From: Crossiella equi | GTDB lineage: Bacteria > Actinomycetota > Actinomycetes > Mycobacteriales > Pseudonocardiaceae | Reading direction: 5' to 3' | DNA length: 64,000 nucleotides | Assembly (NCBI RefSeq): GCF_017876755.1 | Contig: NZ_JAGIOO010000001.1 | Coordinates: 248,001 to 312,000 of the forward strand | Part shown: one piece after another, positions 40,218-48,954 of the stretch | Position numbering within the stretch: the first letter of the stretch is position 1 | Layout of the letters: each line of letters begins with the position of its first letter | Program-made: the position numbers and the translations under genes | The notes under the pieces: model-generated | The model's database searches: none | What the model was told of the DNA's origin: nothing | What the model saw: only the letters and a program-made list of their open reading frames with translations

Positions 40218-41207
40218 GTGCCTGACGACATCGCCAAGCTCCACGACCTGGCCGGACTGGCCACCCCGATGACGATCCGGGTCGCGGTGACCCTGGGCCT
40301 GCCCGACCGCCTCCGCGACACCCCCGCCACCACCGCGGTGCTGGCCACCGAGCTGCGGGCCGACCCGACCGCACTCGAGCTGCTGCTCGGCCACCTGGCC
40401 ACCCTCGGCGTGCTGTCCCGCATCGAAGACGGCTGGCAGACCACCGGCTTCGGCGCGCTGCTGGGCACCGACCAGGACAACGGCCTGGCCAACCTGCTCA
40501 ACTTGGCGCACGCGGGCGGGCGCGCCGAGCTGGCGTTCGTGGACCTCCTGCACAGCGTCACCACCGGCAAGCCCGCCTACGCGCTGCGGTACGGCAAGGA
40601 CTTCTGGACCGACCTGGGCGAGCACCCCCGGCTGCGGGAGACCTTCGACCGGCAGATGACCGACCGCCTGCGCGCGCAGGTCCCCACGATCGTCAAGGCC
40701 GTGGACTGGACCCGGTTCGGCACGCTCGTCGACGTCGGCGGCGGCCCCGGCAGCCTGCTCGCCGCCGTGCTCACCGAGCACCCCGGCCTGCGTGGGCACC
40801 TGCTGGACCTGCCGCCGACCGCGGCCACCGCGCGCCGCACGTTCGCCGAGGCCGGGGTGTCCGACCGGGTCGAGGTCACCGGCGGCAGCTTCTTCGACCC
40901 GCTCCCGGCGGGCGCGGACGCGTACCTGCTGGTCGACGTCCTGCACAACTGGGGTGACGAGCAGGCCCACCAGATCCTGCACCGCTGCGTCGAGGCCGCG
41001 CGGCCGGACAGCCGGCTGCTGGTGATCGAACCGGTCGGGGGTGTGCTCGCGGGCACCCAGTTCGACCTGGCGATGCTGGTGATGTTCGGCGGCCGGGAGC
41101 GCGGGCTGGAGGAGTTCCGGGCGCTCGCCGGACCGCACGGGCTGGTGCTGGACAGCGTGGTGGAGCTGACGCGCCAGCGGTGCCTGCTGGAGTTCCGGTC
41201 GGAGTGA
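40218..41207 (+). CDS. SAM-dependent O-methyltransferase (Methyltransf_2 family)
   Basis: 329 residues. An N-terminal dimerisation winged helix (LAGLATPMTIRVAVTLGLPDRLRDTPATTAVLATELRADPTALELLLGHLATLGVL) is followed by a Rossmann methyltransferase domain: LVDVGGGPGSLLAAVL (SAM), LLDLPPTAATARR, FFDPLPAGADAYLLVDVLHNWGDEQAHQIL with the catalytic-base His of this family (LHNWGD). These enzymes methylate hydroxyls of aromatic polyketides or other secondary metabolites. It stands alone 28 nt after the PIG-L gene with a possible TACGGT box, so it may be transcribed with or without it. Confidence 0.88.
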   Translation: MPDDIAKLHDLAGLATPMTIRVAVTLGLPDRLRDTPATTAVLATELRADPTALELLLGHLATLGVLSRIEDGWQTTGFGALLGTDQDNGLANLLNLAHAGGRAELAFVDLLHSVTTGKPAYALRYGKDFWTDLGEHPRLRETFDRQMTDRLRAQVPTIVKAVDWTRFGTLVDVGGGPGSLLAAVLTEHPGLRGHLLDLPPTAATARRTFAEAGVSDRVEVTGGSFFDPLPAGADAYLLVDVLHNWGDEQAHQILHRCVEAARPDSRLLVIEPVGGVLAGTQFDLAMLVMFGGRERGLEEFRALAGPHGLVLDSVVELTRQRCLLEFRSE

Positions 41208-41219
41208 GCGGGGAGTGAA

Positions 41220-42014
41220 CTAGAAGGCGGGCCAGGGGATCGGGGGCCAGTCGCCGCCCGGGGCCGGGAACACCCCGGCGCCCAGCAGCTTGTCGACCCG
41301 CTCCCCCAGGACCCGCACCTCGGTGATGGTCAGGTGCTCGTGCAGCGCCTCGCCGACCGACCCGGACAGCCCAGCCCGCAACCGTCGCAGGCCGTCGACC
41401 GCCTCCTCGCCCAGGGGCTCGCCGAGCCAGCCCCACAGCACGGTGCGGAGCTTGTCCTCGGCGTTGAGGCAGATGCCGTGGTCGACCCCGTACACGCCGC
41501 CGTCCTGGCCGTGCAGCACGTGGCCGCCCTTGCGGTCGGCGTTGTTGATGACCGCGTCCAGTGCCGCCAGCAGGCGCATGCGGGGGTGGTCGGCGTGCAC
41601 CAGCGCGGCCGGGTCGCCGTACCGGTCGTGGGCGCGCAGCACCTCACGCCAGCCCGGCTGGACCTCCTCCGGCGGCAGCAGGTCGACCAGCTCGGTCTGG
41701 CCCTCGGTGTCCACCCACAGCTGGACCATGCCCTCGCCGAACGGGCCGGGGCGCAGCACGGTGGGCGGGACGAGGCCGAAGCCGGCGGCCTCGGAGACGA
41801 GGTAGCTGGCGACTTCCCGCCCGGCGAGCGTGCCGTCCGGGAAGTCCCAGAGCGGGCGCTCGCCGCGCACCGGCTTGTACACGCACTGCGCCTCCACCCC
41901 GTCGAGGGTGATGCCGCAGAACAGCGTGGCGTTGGAGGCGTCGACCAGCCTGCCCCGCACGTCGATCGTGCCGCGGGTGAGCAGTTCGAGGGCGCCCTCG
42001 TCCCCTGGCCGCAC
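41220..42014 (-). CDS. SCO1664-family protein
   Basis: 264 residues. It contains ELLTRGTIDVRGRLVDASNATLFCGITLDGVEAQCVYKPVRGERPLWDFPDGTLAGREVASYLVSEA and the kinase-like AALDAVINNADRKGGHVLHGQDGGVYGVDHGICLN with DxxxxNxDR and DHG signatures, features of the PI3/4-kinase-like fold. It corresponds to the M. tuberculosis Rv2133c type. It is always near the DUF3090 gene in actinobacteria, and here it starts 6 nt after that gene's stop. The biological role is unknown; a phosphotransferase activity is a reasonable inference. Confidence 0.87.
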   Translation of the reverse strand: MRPGDEGALELLTRGTIDVRGRLVDASNATLFCGITLDGVEAQCVYKPVRGERPLWDFPDGTLAGREVASYLVSEAAGFGLVPPTVLRPGPFGEGMVQLWVDTEGQTELVDLLPPEEVQPGWREVLRAHDRYGDPAALVHADHPRMRLLAALDAVINNADRKGGHVLHGQDGGVYGVDHGICLNAEDKLRTVLWGWLGEPLGEEAVDGLRRLRAGLSGSVGEALHEHLTITEVRVLGERVDKLLGAGVFPAPGGDWPPIPWPAF

Positions 42015-42019
42015 CGCGG

Positions 42020-42595
42020 TCAGTCCTCCGTGGCCTCGGTGCTGCGCCGGTAGCCGTTCTGCCGGGGGCACACGTGGCCCTCGGCGTCGAGCGGCTCGTT
42101 GCACAGCGGACAGGGTTTGCGGCCCGCGCTGACCACCCGCTCGGCACGCGCGGCGAAGGCCCGCGCCTGTACGGGGGTGAGGAAGACGCGGACGGCGTCC
42201 GGGCCCTCCTCGGTGTCGTCGAGGACGACCGACTCGTCGATCTCCTCCTCGGTGACGGCGAGCAGCTCCACGACGACGGCGGCGGACTCGGCGTCCCAGC
42301 CGAGGCCCATGGTGCCGACGCGGAACTCCTCCTCCAGCGGCACCTCGAGCGGTTCGGTGTCGACGAGGTCCTCGGGCGCGTCCGGGGGTACTTCGGCGCC
42401 GAAGCGCCGGTGCACCTCCTCAAGGAGCGCGCCGAGCCGTTCGGCCAACACCGTGACCTGCTGCTTCTCCAGCAGGACGCTGACGGTGCGGCCGCTTTCG
42501 CTCGCCTGGAGGTAGAACGAGCGGTCGCCTGGTTGCCCGACGGTCCCAGCGATGAACCGTTCGGGCTGGCGGAAGAGGTGAATGACACGTGCCAT
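42020..42595 (-). CDS. DUF3090 family protein
   Basis: A 191-residue protein: FRQPERFIAGTVGQPGDRSFYLQASESGRTVSVLLEKQQVTVLAERL at the N-terminus, the acidic EEEFRVGTMGLGWD middle, and the C-terminal zinc-ribbon CPLCNEPLDAEGHVCPRQNGYRR. This is the DUF3090 (Rv2134c-type) family, co-conserved with SCO1664 proteins and usually close to mshC. The start at 42595 is chosen because it begins with the conserved ARVIHLFRQPE. The zinc ribbon suggests nucleic-acid or protein binding; the function is unknown. Confidence 0.9.
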   Translation of the reverse strand: MARVIHLFRQPERFIAGTVGQPGDRSFYLQASESGRTVSVLLEKQQVTVLAERLGALLEEVHRRFGAEVPPDAPEDLVDTEPLEVPLEEEFRVGTMGLGWDAESAAVVVELLAVTEEEIDESVVLDDTEEGPDAVRVFLTPVQARAFAARAERVVSAGRKPCPLCNEPLDAEGHVCPRQNGYRRSTEATED

Positions 42596-42725
42596 GGCAC
42601 CGTTGAACCTACGCCACTGCCCCGGACGTGGCATCGGCATCCCCCGGGTTTCGCGATCATCGGTTCCGATTCACCTGGTTCAGACGAGTGCCGTGATCTT
42701 TCACCGACCGCGGAGGGTGGCCGGT

Positions 42726-42731
42726 TAGGCT
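42726..42731 (+). promoter_or_regulatory. -10 hexamer TAGGCT of the S9 peptidase gene
   Basis: It lies 7 nt before the GTG at 42739, again consistent with a leaderless transcript, and fixes the start. Confidence 0.45.
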
Positions 42732-42738
42732 CCCCACC

Positions 42739-44685
42739 GTGGTCACCACTCTGGGGTACGGCGAATGGACATCACCGATCAGCGCCGTGGACGCGAGCGC
42801 GGTCAACGCGGCACCGCACTGGGTGCGCGCGCACGACGGGCACACGTACTGGACCGAGGGCCTGCCCGTGGAGGGCGGCCGCGTCGCCGTGTTCCGGGCG
42901 GCACCGGGCGGGGCGCCCGAGCAGGTGCTGCCCGCGCCGTGGAGCGCCCGCAACCGGCTGCACGAGTACGGCGGGGCGCCGTACGCCGTGCTCAACGACA
43001 AGATCGTTTTTACCCACTGGGGTGACCAACGGGTCTACGCCGTGCCGGTCTCCGGCGGCGAGCCCGTCCCGCTGACGCCGGAACCGGCGCGCGAGCACGG
43101 CCTGCGCTACGGCGAGCTGCTGCCCGCACCGGGGGCGGGCGAGGTGTGGTGCGTCCGGGAGACCGTCCTGGGCGACGCGCCCACCGACCTGGAACGCCAC
43201 CTGGTGGCCATCCCCCTGGACGGCTCCGCCGCGCGGGACCCCGGCCGCGTGCGGGTGATCGCGGCCAGCCACCGGTTCATGACCGCGCCCAAGGCCAGCC
43301 CGGACGGGCGACACGTGGCCTGGCTGGGCTGGGAGCACCCGGCCATGCCCTGGGACGGCAACCAGCTGTGCGTGGCCGAGCTGGCCGACGGGGTCGCGGG
43401 GGCGCACCGGGTGGTCGCGGGCGGTCCCGCCGAGTCGGTGTGCCAGTTCGAGTGGGCGGACGAGTCCGAGCTGTACGCGATGACCGACCCGGACGGCTGG
43501 TGGAACCTGCACCGGGTGGGCCTGGACGGCACCGCGCGCGCCCTGCACCGGGCCGAGGAGGACTACGGCGGCCCGCTGTGGGTCATCGGCGGCACCTGGT
43601 TCGTCCCGCTGGGCGGCGGCAAGCACCTGCTGCGCGGGCGGCAGGGACTGTCCGTGCTGGACGAGACCTCCGGCGAGCTGACCGCGCTGGACCTGCCGCT
43701 GCCGGTGTGGCGCACCACGTTCGCCCGGGTCGGTGACCTCGTCGCGGGGGTGGCGGCCGGGGCCAGGACGCACCCGGTGGTCGCGCACGTCGACCCGGCC
43801 ACCGGGCGGCTGACCGAGCTCACCGGGCAGCCCGAGGGCCTGCCCGACCCGGCCTACCTGCCGGACGTGGTCGAGCGCGTGTTCACCGGCCCGGACGGCG
43901 TCGGCGTGCCCGCCTACGTCTACCTGCCGCACAACCCCGACTTCACCGCGCCCGAGGGCGAGCTGCCGCCGTTCCTGGTGCACGTGCACGGCGGTCCCAC
44001 CGGCGAGGTCTCCCCCACGCTCAGCACCGACTTCGCCTTCTACACCAGCCGGGGCATCGGCGTGGTCGCGGTGAACTACGGCGGTTCCTCCGGGTACGGC
44101 CGGGCCTTCCGCGACCGGCTGCGCGGGCAGTGGGGCGTGGTGGACGTGCGGGACTGCGCGACCGTGGCCGCCGCCCTGGCCGCCGAGGGCCTGGCCGACG
44201 GCGACCGCCTGGGCATCCGGGGTGGCAGCGCGGGCGGCTGGACCACCGCCGCCTCGCTGACCTCGGTGGCGACCTACCGGTCCGGCGTCGCGCACTTCCC
44301 GGTGCTGGACCTGCTGGCCTTCGCCGGGGGCGGCACGCATGACTTCGAGTCGCGGTACCTGGACGGCCTGGTCGGCGCGCTGCCCGAGCACGAGCAGCGC
44401 TACCGCGACCGCTCGCCGGTCAACCGCGCGGACCGCCTGGCCGGGCCGATCCTGCTGTTGCAGGGCCTGGAGGACCAGGTGTGCCCGCCGGAGCAGTGCG
44501 AGCGCTTCCTGGCCGCGCTGGCCGGGCGCGGCACGCCGCACGCCTACGTGACGTTCGAGGGCGAGCAGCACGGGTTCCGCCGCGCGGAGAACATCCAGCG
44601 GGCCCTGGAGGCCGAGCTGGCCTTCTTCGGGCAGACCCTCGGGTTCCAGCCCGTCGGGGTGGCGCCGGTGGAGCTGCGCACGTGA
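42739..44685 (+). CDS. S9-family (prolyl oligopeptidase-like) serine peptidase
   Basis: A 648-residue cytoplasmic peptidase: an N-terminal beta-propeller (residues 1-390) and a C-terminal alpha/beta-hydrolase domain. The nucleophile elbow is RGGSAGGW (G-x-S-x-G-G), the acid is in LEDQVCPPEQC and the His is in GEQHGFRR, the triad of acylaminoacyl-peptidase/dipeptidyl-peptidase-like enzymes. It would trim short peptides. There is no signal sequence. Its stop overlaps the LD-carboxypeptidase gene (GTGA), so the two peptidases are coupled. Confidence 0.9.
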   Translation: MVTTLGYGEWTSPISAVDASAVNAAPHWVRAHDGHTYWTEGLPVEGGRVAVFRAAPGGAPEQVLPAPWSARNRLHEYGGAPYAVLNDKIVFTHWGDQRVYAVPVSGGEPVPLTPEPAREHGLRYGELLPAPGAGEVWCVRETVLGDAPTDLERHLVAIPLDGSAARDPGRVRVIAASHRFMTAPKASPDGRHVAWLGWEHPAMPWDGNQLCVAELADGVAGAHRVVAGGPAESVCQFEWADESELYAMTDPDGWWNLHRVGLDGTARALHRAEEDYGGPLWVIGGTWFVPLGGGKHLLRGRQGLSVLDETSGELTALDLPLPVWRTTFARVGDLVAGVAAGARTHPVVAHVDPATGRLTELTGQPEGLPDPAYLPDVVERVFTGPDGVGVPAYVYLPHNPDFTAPEGELPPFLVHVHGGPTGEVSPTLSTDFAFYTSRGIGVVAVNYGGSSGYGRAFRDRLRGQWGVVDVRDCATVAAALAAEGLADGDRLGIRGGSAGGWTTAASLTSVATYRSGVAHFPVLDLLAFAGGGTHDFESRYLDGLVGALPEHEQRYRDRSPVNRADRLAGPILLLQGLEDQVCPPEQCERFLAALAGRGTPHAYVTFEGEQHGFRRAENIQRALEAELAFFGQTLGFQPVGVAPVELRT

Positions 44686-45584
44686 GCGGGCTGGTCCTGC
44701 CGCCTCGGCTGCGCCGGGGCAGCCAGGTCGCGGTGATCGCCCCGGCCGGGCCGCTGCCGGACGCGCTGCTGGACGCCGGGCTGGAGCAGCTGCGGTCCTG
44801 GGGCCTGGTGGTGGCCGAGGGCGCGCACGTGCGGGACACCCACGACGGACTCGGCTACCTGGCCGGCACCGACGAGGACCGGGCGGCGGACTTCACCTGG
44901 GCCTGGTCGGCGCCCTTCGACGCGGTGCTGGCCGCGCGCGGCGGGTACGGCTGCCAGCGGATGGCCGACCTCATCCCGTGGGAGAAGCTGAAGTCCCTGC
45001 CGCCCAAGGTCTTCGCCGGGTCCAGCGACATCACCGCGCTGCACCAGCGGGTGGCCGCGGAGTTCGGCCTGGCCACGGTCTTCGGGCCGATGGTGGGCAC
45101 GCGGGCGTTCTCCGAGGACCTGGCCGCGCGCGAGCACCTGCGCTACTCCCTGCTGGACCCGGCCTCGGTGCGCGTGCTGGGCCGGGGCCACGACCCGATC
45201 CGGGGCGGGGTGACCGAGGGGGTGACGGTCGGCGGCACGGTCAGCCTGCTGGCCGCGGACGTCGGCACCGGGCTGCCCGTGCCGGGCCCGGGCACGATCG
45301 CGCTGCTGGAGGACGTCAACGAGGAGCCGTACCGTCTGGACGGCCTGGTCACGCACCTGCTGCGAGCGGGCTGGTTCGACCAGGTCGCGGGCATCGCACT
45401 GGGCTCCTGGCACGACTGCGGGCCGCTGGAGGAGGTCCGGGCGGTGCTGGCCGACCGGCTGGGCGGGCTGGGGGTACCGGTGGCCTGGGAGGTCGGGTTC
45501 GGGCACTGCGAGGCGCAGCTGACCGTGCCGATGGGCGTACCGGTGCGCCTGGACGCGGACGCGGGCACCTTGACCCTGCTGTGA
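44682..45584 (+). CDS. S66-family LD-carboxypeptidase
   Basis: 300 residues. The S66 signature is present: VAVIAPAGPLPDALLDAGLEQLRSWG, VLAARGGYGCQRMADLI, the nucleophile in FAGSSDITALHQ (family GxSD(I/L)T), the Glu in LLEDVNEEPYRLDG and the His in GFGHCEAQLTVPMG. Such enzymes cleave LD-peptide bonds in peptidoglycan recycling, or in some cases microcin-like peptides. The coupling to an S9 peptidase suggests a peptide-degrading unit. It starts at the GTG overlapping the S9 stop. Confidence 0.9.
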   Translation: MSGLVLPPRLRRGSQVAVIAPAGPLPDALLDAGLEQLRSWGLVVAEGAHVRDTHDGLGYLAGTDEDRAADFTWAWSAPFDAVLAARGGYGCQRMADLIPWEKLKSLPPKVFAGSSDITALHQRVAAEFGLATVFGPMVGTRAFSEDLAAREHLRYSLLDPASVRVLGRGHDPIRGGVTEGVTVGGTVSLLAADVGTGLPVPGPGTIALLEDVNEEPYRLDGLVTHLLRAGWFDQVAGIALGSWHDCGPLEEVRAVLADRLGGLGVPVAWEVGFGHCEAQLTVPMGVPVRLDADAGTLTLL

Positions 45585-45604
45585 CCAGCAGCTCTAGCTA
45601 AGCC

Positions 45605-45638
45605 GGGGCCGCCGCTGCGCCACGCGGGCGGCGGCCCC
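45605..45638 (+). terminator. Strong hairpin terminator after the two-peptidase operon
   Basis: GGGGCCGCCGC pairs perfectly with GCGGCGGCCCC (11-bp stem, 12-nt loop), starting 20 nt after the stop codon. The sequence to 45958 (about 320 nt) shows no convincing gene. Confidence 0.65.
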
Positions 45639-45958
45639 ACTTGTCGGCCCAGCGGGATGCTCACCGGCGGTCATCGTCGCCACGGCTCGCGCTGTCCTCC
45701 GTCGGGTGAAGCCCGGGTGGCGGCGGGCCCGGTCAGGCCGTTCGACCTCGGTGGAGTTCGCCGGATCGGGTCAGCTGGGCGGCTTGGACCACCGGTTCCG
45801 GTGAACTCCCCGGGAACTTTCCGCTGCTGAGAGCGGTCACGCTCTGCTCCGGGTCCCGGTCCCGCTCCACCGGGTTATCCCCTGAATCCCCAATGGCGAC
45901 CAGGCTCAGAGGTGTCCGAAGACTGACAACTGGCGGCCTGTGAGCAGGCGCGGCGCGT

Positions 45959-45990
45959 GGGGCGGGGACCCGGCCGGGGGTCCCCGCCCC
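45959..45990 (-). terminator. Strong hairpin terminator of the serine hydrolase gene
   Basis: GGGGCGGGGACCC pairs perfectly with GGGTCCCCGCCCC (13 bp) around GGCCGG. On the minus strand it begins 8 nt beyond the stop at 45999. Confidence 0.65.
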
Positions 45991-45998
45991 CTGGGGCG

Positions 45999-46823
45999 TC
46001 AGCGGCCGAGCTCGGTGAGCACACCGTCGTTGAAGGGGGTCCAGGCCTGGACGGCCCACGGGCCGAAGTCGCGGTCGGTGAGCGCGACGCAGCCGACCCC
46101 GGCCTCGGGGTCGGCCCACAGGAAGGTGCCTGCCTGGCCGAAGTGGCCGAAGGTGCGGGCGGAGTTGCGGGTGCCGGTCCAGTGGGGCGACTTCTCGCCG
46201 CGGATCTCGAACCCGAGTCCCCAGTTGGACGGCTTCTGCATGCCGTACCCGGGCACCACTCCGTTGAGCCCGGGGAAGACCACGGCGGTGGCCTCGGCCA
46301 CGGTCTCGGCGGAGACCAGGGTCGGCCGCTGGAGCTCGGCGGCGAAGCGCACGAGGTCGGCGCAGCTGGACTCGGCCCCGGCCGCGGGCGAGCCGGTCAG
46401 GGTGGTGCTGGTCATGCCCAGTGGTGCGAGCACGCCCTCGGTGAGGTACTCGGCGAACGGGATGCCGGAGTTCTTCTCCACGGTCTCGGCCAGCGCCTCG
46501 AACCCGGTGTTGGAGTAGATGCGCCGGGTGCCGGGCTGGGCCTGCACGGTGGTCGAGTCGAACGCCCATCCGGAGGAGTGCGCGGCCAGGTGCCGTGCGG
46601 TGGCCCCCTCCGGCCCGGCGGCCTCGTCCCACTCCAGGGCGCCCTCCTCCACCGCGACCAGGGCGGCGTAGGCGGTGAGCAGCTTGGTCACCGAGGCCAG
46701 CCGGAACACCCGCTGCTGGTCGCCGTGGCTGCCCAGCACGGTGCCGTCGGCACGCACCACCGCGGTGGCCACGTTGTCCACCGGCCACTCCTGGACCGCG
46801 GCGAGAGAGGTCAGACTGCTCAT
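45999..46823 (-). CDS. Serine hydrolase of the beta-lactamase/penicillin-binding family (class C fold)
   Basis: 274 residues. The SxxK motif is LASVTKLLTAY (nucleophile Ser and Lys), the second motif is the Tyr of RRIYSNTGFEALAE (Y-x-N) and the third is near the C-terminus (GHFGQAGTFLWADPEAGVGCVALTD, HxG). No signal peptide, so it is a cytoplasmic esterase-like member (EstB/LACTB type) rather than a secreted beta-lactamase. The ATG at 46823 was selected because TAGGTT (46831-46836) lies 7 nt upstream, rather than the TTG three codons before. Confidence 0.87.
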   Translation of the reverse strand: MSSLTSLAAVQEWPVDNVATAVVRADGTVLGSHGDQQRVFRLASVTKLLTAYAALVAVEEGALEWDEAAGPEGATARHLAAHSSGWAFDSTTVQAQPGTRRIYSNTGFEALAETVEKNSGIPFAEYLTEGVLAPLGMTSTTLTGSPAAGAESSCADLVRFAAELQRPTLVSAETVAEATAVVFPGLNGVVPGYGMQKPSNWGLGFEIRGEKSPHWTGTRNSARTFGHFGQAGTFLWADPEAGVGCVALTDRDFGPWAVQAWTPFNDGVLTELGR

Positions 46824-46830
46824 ACCGTCC

Positions 46831-46836
46831 AACCTA
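46831..46836 (-). promoter_or_regulatory. -10 hexamer TAGGTT of the serine hydrolase gene
   Basis: It sits in the 28-nt gap between the racemase stop and this gene's start, 7 nt before the ATG. It shows independent transcription despite tight packing. Confidence 0.4.
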
Positions 46837-46851
46837 AGGTGGCCCTCCGGC

Positions 46852-47559
46852 TCACGCCGAGCCGGGGTGCGCGGCCAGCGCGTGGTCCACCGCCGCCAGG
46901 GCGTGCAGGCGGGTGGTCGGGAACGTGGGCAACGGGTGGTCGGCGGGCCCGATGAGCAGCTCGATCTCCGTGCAGCCCAGGATCACGCCCTGGGCGCCCC
47001 GGTTGGCCAGGCGGTCCAGGACGGCTTGGTAGGCGGTGCGGGAGTCCTCCCGGACCACGCCCTGGCACAGCTCCTCGTAGATGACGCGGTGGACCAGGGC
47101 CCGGTCGGCACCGTTGGGGACCAGGACGTCCAGGCCGTGGCTGGCCAGGCGGTCGCGGTAGAAGGACTGTTCCATGGTGAAGGCCGTGCCCAGCAGGCCC
47201 ACCCGGCGGATGCCGTGCTCGCGGACGGCCTTGGCGGTGGTGTCGGCCAGGTGCAGCAGGGGGATGTCGACCGCCGCTTCCAGGTCCTGCGCAACCTTGT
47301 GCATGGTGTTCGTGCACAGCACCAGGAAGTCCGCGCCCGCGCTCGCCAGGGCCTTGCCCGCCTCGGCCAGCCGGGCGCCCGCGGCGGTCCAGTCGCCCGC
47401 GTGCTGGAGCCGTTCGATCTCGGCGAAGTCCACCGAGTACAGCACGCACTTGGCTGAGTGCAGCCCGCCCAGGCGGCGGCGTACCTCCTCGTTGACCAGC
47501 TGGTAGTAGACCGCCGAGGACTCCCAGCTCATGCCGCCGAGCAGGCCGATGGTGCGCAT
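46852..47559 (-). CDS. Aspartate/glutamate racemase family protein
   Basis: The 235-residue PLP-independent racemase-like enzyme has the two catalytic cysteines in LVLCTNTMHK and VILGCTEIELLI, and begins with the family signature RTIGLLGGMSWESS(A)VYYQLVNE. This is the RacX/YgeA branch (broad-specificity amino-acid racemase) rather than MurI. D-amino acids for wall or peptide modification are plausible products. The ATG at 47559 follows TAGGTT (47567-47572) at 7 nt; the promoter box overlaps the P450 stop. Confidence 0.88.
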   Translation of the reverse strand: MRTIGLLGGMSWESSAVYYQLVNEEVRRRLGGLHSAKCVLYSVDFAEIERLQHAGDWTAAGARLAEAGKALASAGADFLVLCTNTMHKVAQDLEAAVDIPLLHLADTTAKAVREHGIRRVGLLGTAFTMEQSFYRDRLASHGLDVLVPNGADRALVHRVIYEELCQGVVREDSRTAYQAVLDRLANRGAQGVILGCTEIELLIGPADHPLPTFPTTRLHALAAVDHALAAHPGSA

Positions 47560-47566
47560 GTCCCCC

Positions 47567-47572
47567 AACCTA
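47567..47572 (-). promoter_or_regulatory. -10 hexamer TAGGTT of the racemase gene, overlapping the P450 stop
   Basis: The hexamer shares the TAG stop codon of the P450 gene and is 7 nt from the racemase ATG. Confidence 0.4.
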
Positions 47573-48895
47573 ACGGGACTCGATGATCATGGGCAGGCTG
47601 CGGGGCTGGTGGGTGACCAGATCCACTGGGCGCATCCGGTAGCCCGGTTCCGGGCGCAGGCGCCAGCGGGCCGAGATCGTGGCGATCGCGACCATCATCT
47701 CGGTCAGCGCGAACTGCTTGCCGATGCAGCGGTGCCGCCCGTCGCCGAAGGGCAGGTAGGTGCCCGGCGCCGGGGGCCGCGACCAGCGGTCCGGGTCGAA
47801 CAGCAGCGGGCGGGGGTGGTGGCGGGGGTCGCGGTGCAGGGCCAGCGGGCTGTACATGACCTCGCCGCCCGCCTCGACGAAGGCCGGGCCGAGCTGGATG
47901 TCGACCAGGGCCTGCCGCATCGACATGGGCACCGGGTTGTGCAGGCGCAGCGTCTCGTCCACCACGCACCGCAGGTAGGTCAGGCGCGGCAGGTCGGCGT
48001 AGCTGACCGGGCGACCGGCCAGCACCTCGTCGAGCTCGGCGTGCAGGCGCGCGGCGATCGCGGGCTGGCGGGCCAGCTCGTAGTACACCCAGGTCAGCGT
48101 GACGGCCGCGGTCTCGGTGCCCGCGATCAGCAGGGTCATCAGCTCGTCGCGCACCTGCTGGGGGCTCATGCCCTCGCCGGTGTCCGGGTCGCGGGCGCGC
48201 AGCAGCATGGACAGCAGGTCGCCCCGGTCGGCGCCGTCGGCGTAGCTGTCCAGGATGCGGTCGATGACGGTGTTGAGCCGCCGCCCGGCCTCGTCGAAGG
48301 GCCGGTTGACCACCTCGGGCAGCCAGGGCAGCGGGTACAGCGAGCGGGTGACGGCCCCGCGCAGGACCGTGGGCAGGGACTGGTGGATCTCGGCGGAGGC
48401 CGCGCCGGAGAGCGCGCAGTCGAACAGGGTGCGGCCGAGGATGTACGGCGTGACCTCGTACATCGCCCGCCGCCAGTCCAGGCGCTGCCCCGGCCACCAG
48501 CCGTCGGTCATGCGCTCGACCTCGGTGCGCATGGTGGTGGTGTAGGCGGCGAAGCGGCTCTGGTGGAAGGCCGGGCTCATCAGGCGGCGCTGCCGGTGGT
48601 GGAACTCGCCCTCGGAGGTGGCCAGGCCGTTGCCGAAGAACGGTTTGGTCTTGCGGAAGATGCGGCCCTTGGCGAAGCGGTCCGCGTCGGTGACCAGTAC
48701 GCGGTGGATGAGCGCGGGGTCGCTGAGCAGCAGGACCGGCATGGTGCCGAAGTACACGCGCACGACCGGGCCGAGCCGGTGCTGGGCGGTGTAGAAGCCG
48801 ACCTGGTCCAGTGCCAGGTAGGGCAGGTGGCCGAGGCCGGGCAGGCGGTGCGGCGCGGTGGGCAGGGCGGGCGGCGGCAGGGTGGCGGCGGTCAT
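47570..48895 (-). CDS. Cytochrome P450
   Basis: A 441-residue soluble P450. The I-helix oxygen motif is LIAGTETAAVTL, the K-helix ExxR is VDETLRLHNP, the PERF-like segment is FDPDRWSRPP and the heme-cysteine loop is FGDGRHRCIGKQFA. A short Pro-rich N-terminus (LPPPALPTAPHRLPGLGHLPYLALDQVGFY) resembles the pentalenene-oxygenase and fatty-acid-hydroxylase-like group. The substrate and redox partner are not encoded here. It lies downstream of the EF-hand protein gene on the same strand, 59 nt apart, which may indicate cotranscription. Confidence 0.92.
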   Translation of the reverse strand: MTAATLPPPALPTAPHRLPGLGHLPYLALDQVGFYTAQHRLGPVVRVYFGTMPVLLLSDPALIHRVLVTDADRFAKGRIFRKTKPFFGNGLATSEGEFHHRQRRLMSPAFHQSRFAAYTTTMRTEVERMTDGWWPGQRLDWRRAMYEVTPYILGRTLFDCALSGAASAEIHQSLPTVLRGAVTRSLYPLPWLPEVVNRPFDEAGRRLNTVIDRILDSYADGADRGDLLSMLLRARDPDTGEGMSPQQVRDELMTLLIAGTETAAVTLTWVYYELARQPAIAARLHAELDEVLAGRPVSYADLPRLTYLRCVVDETLRLHNPVPMSMRQALVDIQLGPAFVEAGGEVMYSPLALHRDPRHHPRPLLFDPDRWSRPPAPGTYLPFGDGRHRCIGKQFALTEMMVAIATISARWRLRPEPGYRMRPVDLVTHQPRSLPMIIESR

Positions 48896-48954
48896 CTCGG
48901 GTCTGCTCGGTCAGGTCGGCGGGGTCAGGGATCCGGGTGGTCGGGTCGGAGCAG

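Noticed and set aside
45640-45958. About 320 nt between the two terminators examined for a gene or RNA, including a GGGAACTTTCC stretch that recalls ECF sigma promoters
   Set aside because: No frame with a credible start or coding bias, and no matching -10 element for a named sigma factor.
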